Source: Candidatus Saccharimonadota bacterium (GTDB lineage: Bacteria; Patescibacteriota; Saccharimonadia; Saccharimonadales; Saccharimonadaceae). Taken from it: a stretch of DNA of 51,303 bases. A program made the position numbers and the translations under genes. The stretch spans positions 1 to 51,303 of the forward strand of contig JAILQE010000010.1 of assembly GCA_024699125.1 (NCBI GenBank), read 5' to 3'. Positions 1-8,948 of this stretch are shown piece after piece (position 1 is the first letter of the stretch; every line of letters begins with the position of its first letter). A model generated the notes under the pieces. The model ran no database searches and was not told the origin of the DNA. It saw only the letters and a program-made list of their open reading frames with translations.

Positions 1-120
1 CAAACCATGAGAGTCACCAACACCCGAAGTCCGCCTCGGCGGCCTAAGGTGGGGGAGATGATTGGGGTTAAGTCGTAACAAGGCATCGGTACGAGAACGT
101 GTCGATGGATTACCTCCTTT
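1..120 (+). rRNA. rrs: 16S rRNA, 3' end (partial)
   Basis: This is the last ~120 nt of small-subunit rRNA. The conserved stretch AAGTCGTAACAAGG (from 70) and the terminal GGATTACCTCCTTT (107-120) are visible. The anti-Shine-Dalgarno core CCTCC is intact, which fits the AGGAGG-type sites seen before several genes here. The usual GGATCACCTCC reads GGATTACCTCC. The 5' part lies outside the window. The 3' end is placed by analogy with other bacteria and could be off by 1-2 nt. Confidence 0.97.
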
Positions 121-282
121 CTTGAGAAGGATTTGATGCGCTTATCTCCCGCAAGGGAATAAGTAGCTAGGTCGGTTACGGTTATGTCGAGTAAGCTTAG
201 GACATAACACATCTTTTTAAGACGTAACGATAGCTTAACAACACGACTTTCGATGAAGATTGCACAACTAAGTTGTTAAACC
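121..282 (+). other. 16S rRNA trailer with three hairpins; no 23S or tRNA
   Basis: The DNA behind the 16S gene holds three stems. They are CTTAT/ATAAG with TCCC-GCAA-GGGA (141-163), GTTATGTC/GACATAAC (181-188 with 201-208), and TTAACAAC/GTTGTTAA (235-242 with 272-279). They look like processing stems or spacer remnants. No 23S, 5S or tRNA sequence follows before the terminator at 283. Confidence 0.6.
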
Positions 283-306
283 AAACCGCTTCAAGGGCGG
301 TTTTTT
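283..306 (+). terminator. intrinsic terminator of the 16S transcript
   Basis: The stem AAACCGC/GCGGTTT (283-289 with 297-303) runs into a T-tract (301-306). It ends the rRNA transcription unit right after 16S. Confidence 0.8.
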
Positions 307-341
307 GGTGGTTTATATGGGGCGAGTGCTTATGCTTACCC

Positions 342-370
342 TTGATTTTTTGCCAATTCTGTGGTAAAAT
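342..370 (+). promoter_or_regulatory. promoter of the Thr/Pro-rich lipoprotein-like gene
   Basis: TTGATT (342-347), a 17-nt spacer and TAAAAT (365-370), with an extended -10 TGG directly upstream. Transcription should start near 377, leaving a leader of about 70 nt. Confidence 0.65.
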
Positions 371-383
371 ATAGATATGGCCT

Positions 384-413
384 TTATCCGGCCAAATACA
401 AAAAGCCGGATAA
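384..413 (+). promoter_or_regulatory. 5' UTR hairpin
   Basis: A perfect 9-bp stem, TTATCCGGC (384-392) with GCCGGATAA (405-413), and a 12-nt A-rich loop. It lies between the promoter and the ribosome binding site of the 447 gene. It has no T-tract, so it is more likely a leader stability or translation element than a terminator. Confidence 0.55.
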
Positions 414-446
414 CCGGCCAAATCTATGCGAAAGGGGGCCTGTACC

Positions 447-1346
447 ATGAAACAGGGCAAGAACTTTAATAAGAGAGTGGTTTTTATGACTCTCGGTATT
501 TTGGTAGTGGTAGCGATTGCAATTTTGATCGCTTGTTGCTCCAATAATAACGGCGGTGTGGGGAATCCGACAGGAACCCCTACAACCACAGTTACGACGG
601 TGACTTCGATACCTACGCAAGTAGTGACGAACACGCCGACAAATACGGTGACGGTAGCCCCGACGAATACGCCTACAGAGGCGCCGACGAGTACACCTGA
701 ACCGACCGAGATTCCGACTCCGGAACCGACGGAAACGTCGACACCTACGGCTACGAGTACTCCGACGGTAACTCCTACGAGCACACCTACGAGTATTCCG
801 ACCGCGACACCGACGTCAATACCCAGGCCGACGGCGATTCCGAAGCCGACGAGTACGCCAACCCAGAAGCCGGCAACCCCGACTCCGGCACCGGCGACTC
901 CGACGCCGACTCTGGCACCGGCGACTCCGACGCCTACTACGGCACTGGAAAAACCCACGAATACTCCTACCCCGACACCTATTCCTGAACCGACAGTTGC
1001 TCCGGGTATGGATATCGATACCTACGTTAGCAAACTCCAGACTACTCACATTACTCCTTTTCTTGGTGGATACACCATTGAATCGAGGAACGTGACTTTT
1101 ACTGGACGTTATGCTAGTGAGGGTATTGGTTCTTATCTTGTGGAATACAGCTGTGTAAATGGCGATCGGAAGGTTTCTTTTGGTTTCTACACAACCGTTT
1201 TATCGTATAACTGCGATAAAGTTAGTGACGAAATAAACTTTGACTATATTAAGAATTCTGAGTTTATTTCAGACGACAGTGGAAGTGGTTGGGAACCAGT
1301 ATCGGTCTATCGTGGCGTGATTGGGTTGAAAGGGCATATAAACTAA
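447..1346 (+). CDS. putative Thr/Pro-rich surface lipoprotein
   Basis: The product is about 299 aa. The N-terminus is basic, then a hydrophobic segment (about residues 11-29) ends in LIAC, which fits a lipobox. About 145 residues of TPT/PTPT-type low-complexity linker follow. The C-terminal domain of about 110 aa carries two cysteines and looks globular. The layout suggests a membrane-tethered protein held away from the cell by a rigid, possibly O-glycosylated stalk. I do not recognise the C-terminal domain. The start at 447 is preferred over an in-frame ATG at 426 because AAAGGGGG lies about 8 nt upstream. The gene is monocistronic, with its own promoter and terminator. The lipoprotein call is an inference; the segment could instead be a plain signal anchor. 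Confidence 0.7.
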   Translation: MKQGKNFNKRVVFMTLGILVVVAIAILIACCSNNNGGVGNPTGTPTTTVTTVTSIPTQVVTNTPTNTVTVAPTNTPTEAPTSTPEPTEIPTPEPTETSTPTATSTPTVTPTSTPTSIPTATPTSIPRPTAIPKPTSTPTQKPATPTPAPATPTPTLAPATPTPTTALEKPTNTPTPTPIPEPTVAPGMDIDTYVSKLQTTHITPFLGGYTIESRNVTFTGRYASEGIGSYLVEYSCVNGDRKVSFGFYTTVLSYNCDKVSDEINFDYIKNSEFISDDSGSGWEPVSVYRGVIGLKGHIN

Positions 1347-1361
1347 CTCTCACAAAGTATT

Positions 1362-1384
1362 AAGCCGCCTTCGGGCGGCTTTTT
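1362..1384 (+). terminator. intrinsic terminator
   Basis: AAGCCGCC-TTCG-GGCGGCTT (1362-1381) followed by TTT. An 8-bp GC-rich stem with a stable TTCG tetraloop. Confidence 0.9.
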
Positions 1385-1399
1385 ACTGTCTATTCTTCG

Positions 1400-1428
1400 T
1401 TGATTTTTATAGTTGTTACGCTTATAAT
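1400..1428 (+). promoter_or_regulatory. promoter of the giant secreted protein gene (leaderless)
   Basis: TTGATT (1400-1405), a 17-nt spacer and TATAAT (1423-1428). The start codon at 1435 is exactly 6 nt downstream, where transcription should begin. There is no room for a Shine-Dalgarno site. Confidence 0.75.
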
Positions 1429-1434
1429 ATATAT

Positions 1435-4400
1435 ATGCATAAAAAAGGTGGACTCTATAAATTCTTAGGGAGTTTATTGGTGATCTTTTTTGCGTTGGTC
1501 GTAAATATTATTTCTGTTTCCGATGTAAAAGCAGAATATGGAGTTGGCACTGGTGTAAATACGTCTGGTGGTGGGTGTAAGGTAAATAGTAGCGGTTTTG
1601 TAACCAACGCTAACCAATGGTGGGACACTTGTTATGGGCTTGCTTGGCACTATTATGAGTGGCCAACGAATTCTGATGGCACGCCAGTTAATTCAGACAT
1701 CGAGTTTCACTGTACTTCGGCCACTTGTGGTGGTAGTACTGTGAAAAATAAGGTTTCTAAGGAATGTGGCAAACCAGAGTATGGTGGTGGTTTTTGGTAC
1801 CTTGGTTATGAGGTTTACAGCCCAGACAGTAGCCTAGATGGCCCGAATGATGCTCATAACATTGGTGTGCCAGTTGGCAAGCCGAGGGTGGATTTTTTGC
1901 CGGCATGGGTTAGTGTTCCTGGCGTTATTAAAAACACTAGCGTAACGGCGGGGCTTTATCCATTTGGTGCGAAGGATAACGCAAATAATGATGTATACAA
2001 TATTAGTACACTAAAGAACAAGGATTATATAGATATTGATCATACCGGCATTAAAAAAGCTAATGGTACAGCATATGTTCCTGGCAGATGTTCAAATTAT
2101 AGCTGGATTGGGAACGATAAAGCGCGATGTGTGAGGGATTTTCTTTTTTGGCCAAAGATTTCAATTAATGGTACTTATTATGCGGTTGAAAGTAAATATT
2201 ATGGGACAACATATGAAGCTTGGAATGCGTTCCAACGTATCGGTGATTTAGTCTCTGGCGGTGGTGCAACTACGTTTGGTGCAGTGAACTGGTTTTGCTC
2301 TGGTGAAACCGGCGATCTTTCTGGGCGTTCTGGCGTACAGGTTAATTCCGGTGGTACGGAATATACAGGCTGGACAAATAATTCAGCAAATAACTCAACT
2401 ACAAAGGTGACTAGCTCGTCTTCGCCAGTGACGGTTACTGGTAATGTAACGGTGACCTTTTATCACGAAGTAAAGGGTGCAGGGAACACCAAGGTTAAGG
2501 CTGAAATTAATCAGAGCTCACTAAAGAATAATGGTTGGGGCGATTTGTCTCGGAATTATTCTGGCACAAGTTCGAGCGATTCAAATACATGGTCACGTCA
2601 ACGTGTAGTTTCTGCATCCGAAATTAGTAGTTCTGGCACTACGGTTTGCGACACAATGACTTTTGAAGGAAATATTCAGAGCACCGCTTGCGTTACGTTG
2701 AAGGCGCAGGTTGATATTCCGAAAAACAATGTAAACGGCAAGAGTACGGTGTCGGCGGGTGGTAGCTCGGCGATAAGCGAGGCTGCGAATGGTGGCAACG
2801 GCGCGAGTAAGACCATAATAGTGCATGTGCCGGTAATTAAGAATAGCGAGTCTATTAATGTCGCGTTTACTCATGGTATTACCGCGACGAAATCGGTGAG
2901 TGGGGTGACACAAACTGCAAATGGCGTACAATATAGCGTTGCGCAAAGTACGAGTGGCACTGCGGGTGGCGCAGGAGTGAGTGCATATTCACTAGGTACA
3001 ACTTCAAGTAATATTACTGTGGCAGCAGCATCTCCATCGAGTGTGTTGTCGGTGGCTACACCAACGGTTACAGTGAGTGGTATTACGGCAAGCACAGATT
3101 ATACGGTTTGCCAGACTTTGTCGATGACATATGGTGGCGGTGGCGCTAGAACTACGCAGGTTTGCGCCAGGATTATTGGGCATCAGATTTCGAGCAAGAG
3201 CACCATCAAAAACACAGGATCGGGAGCAACTACAAATACGAGCACCGATGGTGGTACGGCTAGTTTGACTGCAACCGATGTGGTAGTGCAAAGCGGTACA
3301 AAAACCGTTACGCTCAACTTTGCGCATGAATTATCGATGGCTCGCCATAGTGGTACTTCTGGGGCGATTAGTACTAACGTAAGTTACGAGGTTACGCAGA
3401 CTACTAGCGGCAAGAATGCGACGGCTTCATCGTTCAGTACGGCCACCGGTACTAAAACCGTAACGATAGCAAATGGAGCAAATTCCGGTTCTGTTACTGC
3501 GAGTTCTGGCAATATTACTGTAAGTAATATTACTGCGAGCACGGATTTTACAGTTTGCCAGACTTTGAAAGCTACTTATAGTAGCAAAACGCGCACCACT
3601 GCGGTTTGTGCTAGGATAGTGGGTAGCTCGGTTTCGAGTTATAGCAGCGTAAAGTATGGTAGTAATTCAGCTAAATCCACTAGTGTAAATAATGCTACGG
3701 CTACAGAAACCATCAATATAACAGTGGCAAATGGTGGTACTACGTCGGTGAAGGTTAATTTTGAACACGGTATTAGCTATAGTTCGGCAGTTTCTAGCGA
3801 CTTAAGCTCAACTACGTCTTATACGGTGACTCAAAAGCGCGATAGCGGATCAGCGACAACTGTTGCAAGTGGCAGCAAGACTTTAACTATGAAACCGGCT
3901 GCACCGGCACCATCTGCTACGGTAAGTAGTGGTGAAGTCACGATAAATAATATCACGAATTCTACCGATACTACCGTGTGCCAGACTTTGGTGGCAGTAA
4001 GAGATGGCAATACGCGCACCACTACGGCTTGCGCCAGGGTTGTAGGCAACCCAGTTACGGGTTACAGCGCAGCTTCGCATACGCAGGCGGGCAATATTAC
4101 GTCGTCGGCTCATAGCGGTACACAGACGCTTGGTCCAGTGTATGTGACGGTGAAACCGGGTGCTAGCGATGGTTCTGCCATAGTGACGTTTACTCACACG
4201 GCCAAAATTACTCGTACCAAAAATGATTCTGGTACTATTACTACCGGTAACGTACCATATACGATTGAGCAAACTTTGGATGGGCTTGCGACTGCTAATG
4301 TGACAGCATTTAGCACAGTAAGCAGTAATGTGAATTTGACTTTGGCGGCATCTACGCCTTCGGCAACTTCGCAACTGAAGTCTACTAATATTACAGTGAG

Positions 4401-7400
4401 CAATATTACACCAAGTACGGATGGCAAGGTTTGCCAGAAGCTGACAATTTCAAGCTATGTAACCACGGTTTGCGCGCGCATTAAGGGGCGTAGCTTTGTG
4501 GTGAGGGGTCAAAGTCAGGTAGGAAATAGTTCCACCGACATCAAGAAATATACTGGTTGGGTAAGTGATGCTACGAAGGTCACGGCTGATCTTGGCAGTG
4601 TGTATACGCCATATGGCGGTACGAGTACAAAAAATGTGTACTTTGATCACGCGCTTTGGGCGCAGTTGAGCGGTAATACCTATGCCAATGTTGATACCGG
4701 AAACATTACTTATACAATTTCACGTACTCCGGGCGGTAATGTATCTGCTAACCAGACCAAGTCCTTTACGGTCTCGAACGATAGCGCAACTTCGGCTAGT
4801 GTTTGGAATGGTACGTTGGCAGCCTCGGTAGGGAATGGTGGTAATACGATTTGTCAAAAGATCAGCTTTAGCTATGGTACTACAAGCGGCGGGCCGGAGG
4901 CTTGTGCGACGATTACTGGTGTGCCGCCATCTTTTACTGGTAAAAGTACAGTAACGGCAAATGGTACGAGTGTTGAAACTACCACTAATAATCAAACGGT
5001 GAATTTGCCAGAGATTAAGCTTAATGTTGCCTATACTAAGACCGTAACGCAGAGAATTACTTTTGGTCATAACATGACGGCGACTTCTGACCGTGATGAT
5101 GCTAAGGGCAAGGCTACGGGCACGATGCCGTATACGATTTCGAGAGATTATGGGAATAATACTACGGGCAACTTTAGCGGCACTTTCCCAAGCAACGCAA
5201 CTACTTATACTGGTGCGGTGGGTACGAGCAATGATTATGTTGATGTTACGGTGGGTCCGGGTGAATCTAAGACAGTCTGCCAAACCATCACCTTTAGCGG
5301 CTGGAGCACTAAAGCCTGCGCCAAGGTGACCGGTGTATTGGTGCTGCCTGATTTAAGCAGCCAAAGCTCGATTATGTATGAGACTTCCAGCAATACCCGT
5401 ACGGCTACTACCGAATGGGCTAATAAAAATAGCAGCACGAAGTCTGCCGAGATCGGCACTAAGATTTATTTGCCGGTACGTGAGGTAGAAGATGCCAATG
5501 GTGGTAGGGAAATGAGCTTAAAATTTGTGCACAATTTGATGGCTGCATTAGTTGAAAACATGACGTGGCTGAATACTGGTGATGTGAACTATTCAATTGT
5601 GACTACACATAACGGAACAACGGTTGATACGTTAAATGATTCCTTTAATCATACAGTAACTTCAGCCAACGTTTTGTCCGTAAAAAATATTAGTACTAAT
5701 ACGCACGCATTTAAGGTAAAGATTAACGAAGAAATAAGGGTTTGCCAAGCCTTTACCTTTAGTTATAAGGGCGCTAACTTTAGTACTACGGTTTGCGCAA
5801 ACGTTTATGGCATTCCATCGGATCCGGGTGGGCGCAGCACGGCTAAAATTACTGGTTACGAAGGGGTAGCCGATACTGAATGGGTGAACGGTAGAGTTTC
5901 TAGGGTGACGCTAGAAGTTGATAAAAGTACGATCAAGGGTAGCGACGTAGTATTTAACCACTTTGTACGTATTGCTGGCAAACGCACTCTGCGTGTTGAA
6001 GGTTATACGATTACCAATGATTATAGCAGTGAATACAATACTAATTTTACTGGCACTCTCGAGATTGAGGGGCATAGCGACAACTCTTACACGATATATT
6101 CTCTTTATACAAATGGGCGCGGAAAAGATATTACGACGGCTGATGCGCAGGGCATGTACGACAAAGGTTCAGCCTGTGAGACTTTGAGCTTTGACTTTGA
6201 AGGCATTAATTATACTTCTACGTCCTGTATCGATTTCAAGAAAAAACCACCAATTGAAAACGAAGATGATTGTCCGGACCTTACTAGCTACCATGCTTTG
6301 AACGGCGGTGAAACGGTTAGCTATAGCTATGTAAAGAGTAATGTGAAGTCGGGAGATTATCAGACATTGATTTATGCTAAACCAACTGACGTTATTAAGT
6401 TTACGCACTGTTATTATCCAGGTGCGCAAGAGACACGTTACACTAATGCTGACGAAAACCCTTACAAGGTATCGACTAACAATGGTAAGACGGTGATTAT
6501 TCCGGTGCGCAATGCGTATATCGAATCGGCTAATGATATCGAAATCAAAGATAAGGAAGGCACGGATTCGTTCGTTGGTAACCGTAACGAATATAACTTT
6601 GATCTCTACGGCCAAATCTTAAGCCAAAACGGTAGGGTCTTTAGTGGCGTAGTAGGAAACTACAACTACACGATGTTCCTCTCTAGCGAAACGGCAGTTA
6701 ATAGCAATGCTGTGGGTGGTGTTATCGAACAGTCTTTGTGGTCTTACCATGGCAACAACGCAACTTTAGGTCACGATAGGGCAAACTGTGGCTCTAACTG
6801 CTTGGTATATTACAAGAATGGTGACGACAATAACTGGTATAACATTTCTGCTAAGAATACGACTTCGGAGCGTGGCAAGAGCTCGGCAGCGCAGGTTATT
6901 GTGCCTTACAACTATGTAACAGTAGGCAAGATTAATAATAGTAGCGATGTGGTTTATCCGGGTGAGAGCATGTCTGGTGGTGATGTAAAGATCGACGTAA
7001 ACAAACGCTATAATAGCGCGGTGGGCGAAGAATATGCCACCAAGACGGCTCCTTCTGTGATCAGGCTTTACACTTTCTATACTGAAAACAGTGGCGCTTC
7101 TGAAGGCGCTGATCACCAAACTGCTGGTAGTGACGTGAATGCTTGTAGTTATTACAATGGGCTCGGCTTCGGTAATACCTGTGCGAAGATTGGCGAAGTA
7201 AATGACCGGGTATTCAACTCGCAGAGTAAGATTCAAGGTGAAATCAACGAAGCGGTGTCTGGCTTTGAAGCTAGTTACAACGTGCCGGATTTGCCGGCTG
7301 GCTCGAAGGTATGTTTGGGTGTGTCCGTTTATCCGGCCGCTTCTACCGATACCGAACCTTCAAATGGCAACACCTTTGTATCGAAGGCGTATTGCCGCAC

Positions 7401-8499
7401 GATCGCCAAGAAACCTTCCTTCCAGATTTGGGGTGGTAGCTTGTTTGCAGCCGGTGATGTGCTTGGTACGGTGGCAACCAAATATACGATCAAAGGCGTG
7501 AACGATGCAGATTACTCTCCATTTAAGGAACAAGGCAAAAACAGTGTGAACTTTGGTTCATGGGTTGAACATGCAATTATGGCTAACGGTAGAATCAACA
7601 ACGTATCTTCTGGTGCTGGCACTGGTTATGGCCAAACCGGAATGGTTGTGGATGTAGAACATCCTGGTGGCGCCGTGGTGTCTGGTAGTTTAACTCATAC
7701 GGATTTCTGCAATCGTAGTAGACTCAGCTTCGCTAATACGAACTGTGTGTCTGGCTATGCGGGTCGCTTTGGTGCTGGTGGTGTAACCTATACCAAGACC
7801 ACTTTGCGCCAAGAATTTGCCGAGAAAGCCGAGGCTAAAGAAAAGGCTGCGGGAGTTTCTCGCAAGACCAGCGCCAACTGGACCGTTCTTGACCTGAGTT
7901 CGCCAGCGAATTATACCCAAATTGATAACGTGCGTTATACCTTTGTTGAATATGGCAATGTGGCGATTACGGCTTCGGCTGAGCTTGAGCCGGGAATCAC
8001 GCACATTGTTTATGCCAAAGAGAATGAAAATGATCATGTTGGCGGTAGCGTCGTGATTTACGGCAATGGTACGGGGCTTGGTTATGGCGATGGCGCCTAT
8101 CAAACGATTGGCGAGATTCCACAATATGTGATTATCGCCGACAAGAATCTTTATATTGATCGCCTCGTGACGCGCGTAGATGCGATTCTAGTGGCTGGTG
8201 GCACAATCAACTCCTGCGCAAAGTATGTTGGTGACGATGTGACTGCGGCTACGAAAGATGCAAAGAACGAAATCCAAGATGTTTACTGTAACCAACAACT
8301 ACGCATTAACGGTGTGGTGATTGCGGACGCGATGAAACTTTACCGTATTTACGGCGCTTCGTCTGGGCTCGATTCGATTACTCCGGCCGAGGTGATTAAC
8401 TACTCGCCAAGCGTTTATATGTGGGGTGACGACAGCGCTTCTACGGGCTCGCCACAAGTGTATACTACATATCTTCGTGAACTGGCGCCAAGGCAATAG
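1435..8499 (+). CDS. giant secreted repeat protein with paired cysteines (2354 aa)
   Basis: The N-terminus is a signal peptide (basic MHKKGG, hydrophobic core about residues 10-27, cut probably after VKA). A Cys-containing N-terminal domain of about 320 aa follows. Then come about nine repeats of 120-160 aa, each ending in a motif of the form TVCQTL...TTxVCARVxG. The two cysteines per repeat probably form a disulfide. The repeats are Ser/Thr/Asn-rich and beta-strand-like. The last ~550 aa are a different, non-repetitive domain (for example VVIYGNGTGLGYG and IIADKNLYIDRLVTRVDAIL). There is no sortase motif or C-terminal membrane helix. It is probably a cell-surface adhesin or host-contact protein, which is an inference. 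Expression is predicted leaderless. Confidence 0.8.
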   Translation: MHKKGGLYKFLGSLLVIFFALVVNIISVSDVKAEYGVGTGVNTSGGGCKVNSSGFVTNANQWWDTCYGLAWHYYEWPTNSDGTPVNSDIEFHCTSATCGGSTVKNKVSKECGKPEYGGGFWYLGYEVYSPDSSLDGPNDAHNIGVPVGKPRVDFLPAWVSVPGVIKNTSVTAGLYPFGAKDNANNDVYNISTLKNKDYIDIDHTGIKKANGTAYVPGRCSNYSWIGNDKARCVRDFLFWPKISINGTYYAVESKYYGTTYEAWNAFQRIGDLVSGGGATTFGAVNWFCSGETGDLSGRSGVQVNSGGTEYTGWTNNSANNSTTKVTSSSSPVTVTGNVTVTFYHEVKGAGNTKVKAEINQSSLKNNGWGDLSRNYSGTSSSDSNTWSRQRVVSASEISSSGTTVCDTMTFEGNIQSTACVTLKAQVDIPKNNVNGKSTVSAGGSSAISEAANGGNGASKTIIVHVPVIKNSESINVAFTHGITATKSVSGVTQTANGVQYSVAQSTSGTAGGAGVSAYSLGTTSSNITVAAASPSSVLSVATPTVTVSGITASTDYTVCQTLSMTYGGGGARTTQVCARIIGHQISSKSTIKNTGSGATTNTSTDGGTASLTATDVVVQSGTKTVTLNFAHELSMARHSGTSGAISTNVSYEVTQTTSGKNATASSFSTATGTKTVTIANGANSGSVTASSGNITVSNITASTDFTVCQTLKATYSSKTRTTAVCARIVGSSVSSYSSVKYGSNSAKSTSVNNATATETINITVANGGTTSVKVNFEHGISYSSAVSSDLSSTTSYTVTQKRDSGSATTVASGSKTLTMKPAAPAPSATVSSGEVTINNITNSTDTTVCQTLVAVRDGNTRTTTACARVVGNPVTGYSAASHTQAGNITSSAHSGTQTLGPVYVTVKPGASDGSAIVTFTHTAKITRTKNDSGTITTGNVPYTIEQTLDGLATANVTAFSTVSSNVNLTLAASTPSATSQLKSTNITVSNITPSTDGKVCQKLTISSYVTTVCARIKGRSFVVRGQSQVGNSSTDIKKYTGWVSDATKVTADLGSVYTPYGGTSTKNVYFDHALWAQLSGNTYANVDTGNITYTISRTPGGNVSANQTKSFTVSNDSATSASVWNGTLAASVGNGGNTICQKISFSYGTTSGGPEACATITGVPPSFTGKSTVTANGTSVETTTNNQTVNLPEIKLNVAYTKTVTQRITFGHNMTATSDRDDAKGKATGTMPYTISRDYGNNTTGNFSGTFPSNATTYTGAVGTSNDYVDVTVGPGESKTVCQTITFSGWSTKACAKVTGVLVLPDLSSQSSIMYETSSNTRTATTEWANKNSSTKSAEIGTKIYLPVREVEDANGGREMSLKFVHNLMAALVENMTWLNTGDVNYSIVTTHNGTTVDTLNDSFNHTVTSANVLSVKNISTNTHAFKVKINEEIRVCQAFTFSYKGANFSTTVCANVYGIPSDPGGRSTAKITGYEGVADTEWVNGRVSRVTLEVDKSTIKGSDVVFNHFVRIAGKRTLRVEGYTITNDYSSEYNTNFTGTLEIEGHSDNSYTIYSLYTNGRGKDITTADAQGMYDKGSACETLSFDFEGINYTSTSCIDFKKKPPIENEDDCPDLTSYHALNGGETVSYSYVKSNVKSGDYQTLIYAKPTDVIKFTHCYYPGAQETRYTNADENPYKVSTNNGKTVIIPVRNAYIESANDIEIKDKEGTDSFVGNRNEYNFDLYGQILSQNGRVFSGVVGNYNYTMFLSSETAVNSNAVGGVIEQSLWSYHGNNATLGHDRANCGSNCLVYYKNGDDNNWYNISAKNTTSERGKSSAAQVIVPYNYVTVGKINNSSDVVYPGESMSGGDVKIDVNKRYNSAVGEEYATKTAPSVIRLYTFYTENSGASEGADHQTAGSDVNACSYYNGLGFGNTCAKIGEVNDRVFNSQSKIQGEINEAVSGFEASYNVPDLPAGSKVCLGVSVYPAASTDTEPSNGNTFVSKAYCRTIAKKPSFQIWGGSLFAAGDVLGTVATKYTIKGVNDADYSPFKEQGKNSVNFGSWVEHAIMANGRINNVSSGAGTGYGQTGMVVDVEHPGGAVVSGSLTHTDFCNRSRLSFANTNCVSGYAGRFGAGGVTYTKTTLRQEFAEKAEAKEKAAGVSRKTSANWTVLDLSSPANYTQIDNVRYTFVEYGNVAITASAELEPGITHIVYAKENENDHVGGSVVIYGNGTGLGYGDGAYQTIGEIPQYVIIADKNLYIDRLVTRVDAILVAGGTINSCAKYVGDDVTAATKDAKNEIQDVYCNQQLRINGVVIADAMKLYRIYGASSGLDSITPAEVINYSPSVYMWGDDSASTGSPQVYTTYLRELAPRQ

Positions 8500-8500
8500 A

Positions 8501-8528
8501 TTGACAAATTTATAATTTGTGCTATAAT
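8501..8528 (+). promoter_or_regulatory. strong promoter of the small orphan gene 8610
   Basis: TTGACA (8501-8506), a 16-nt spacer and TATAAT (8523-8528), starting one base after the stop codon of the giant gene. The expected start is near 8535, inside the left arm of the following terminator-like hairpin. Confidence 0.75.
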
Positions 8529-8532
8529 AAGA

Positions 8533-8564
8533 AACGTTAATCCAATAGTGGGTTAGCGTTTTTT
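8533..8564 (+). terminator. terminator-like hairpin placed just after a promoter (attenuator candidate)
   Basis: An 11-bp stem pairs 8533-8543 with 8550-8560, including two G-U pairs, and is followed by a T-run (8559-8564). It can end the giant gene's transcript. It also lies at the very 5' end of the transcript from the 8501 promoter, so that transcript would carry a terminator in its leader. Confidence 0.7.
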
Positions 8565-8589
8565 AGTTCGCTCAAGCGCAAGGCGAACT
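8565..8589 (+). promoter_or_regulatory. second leader hairpin upstream of the 8610 ribosome binding site
   Basis: A perfect 7-bp stem, AGTTCGC (8565-8571) with GCGAACT (8583-8589), ends 9 nt before the strong AGGAGG site (8598-8603). Confidence 0.55.
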
Positions 8590-8609
8590 CGCACATGAGG
8601 AGGTGGCAT

Positions 8610-8897
8610 ATGAAATACATTTTTGGTAAAGAAAGCATTGAGGCTTTGACGCATGATAATCCCACGACTGTTTCAGCAGTCGAAACCGAGATCCTTTGGG
8701 ATGACGTCTGCGGCGATATGCTGTATAAACATCGTCGTCCGGTGGTGATTTACGTCAAAACGCCCATTGTCATGACGGTTGACGGGTTGATCAGCTTTGA
8801 TGGCTGTATTGACGATGACAATCCGGAGGCCATTGTCAGATTCACGATCGATACAAGAGCTTATTGTATTGGCAATGCTGACAAACTGCCGACGTGA
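8610..8897 (+). CDS. hypothetical protein, 95 aa
   Basis: I do not recognise this protein. It is soluble, without a signal peptide or membrane helix, and rich in Asp and Val/Ile, with cysteines at about residues 34, 65 and 86. The start at 8610 is chosen over an in-frame ATG at 8595 because the AGGAGG at 8598-8603 sits 6 nt before it. The gene has its own strong promoter, a leader with two hairpins and its own terminator, so it is an independent, possibly regulated unit. In this design it resembles the orphan genes at 12938 and 22303. Confidence 0.65.
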   Translation: MKYIFGKESIEALTHDNPTTVSAVETEILWDDVCGDMLYKHRRPVVIYVKTPIVMTVDGLISFDGCIDDDNPEAIVRFTIDTRAYCIGNADKLPT

Positions 8898-8916
8898 ATT
8901 TCTCCCCCACACGAAG

Positions 8917-8948
8917 CCCTGGGCAAACGCCCAGGGTCTTCTTTTTTT
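8917..8948 (+). terminator. intrinsic terminator of 8610
   Basis: CCCTGGGC-AAAC-GCCCAGGG (8917-8936) followed by a T-rich tract reaching the stop codon of the convergent TrmB gene. Confidence 0.9.

Noticed and set aside
197-958. A 253-aa minus-strand ORF rich in GVGV repeats
   Set aside because: It is the antisense of the Thr/Pro codon repeats of the plus-strand gene at 447. It has no promoter or ribosome site of its own.
2593-8496. Many minus-strand ORFs of 65-190 aa opposite the giant gene
   Set aside because: They mirror its repeats, are rich in Arg/His/Ser from reversed codons, and lack start signals.
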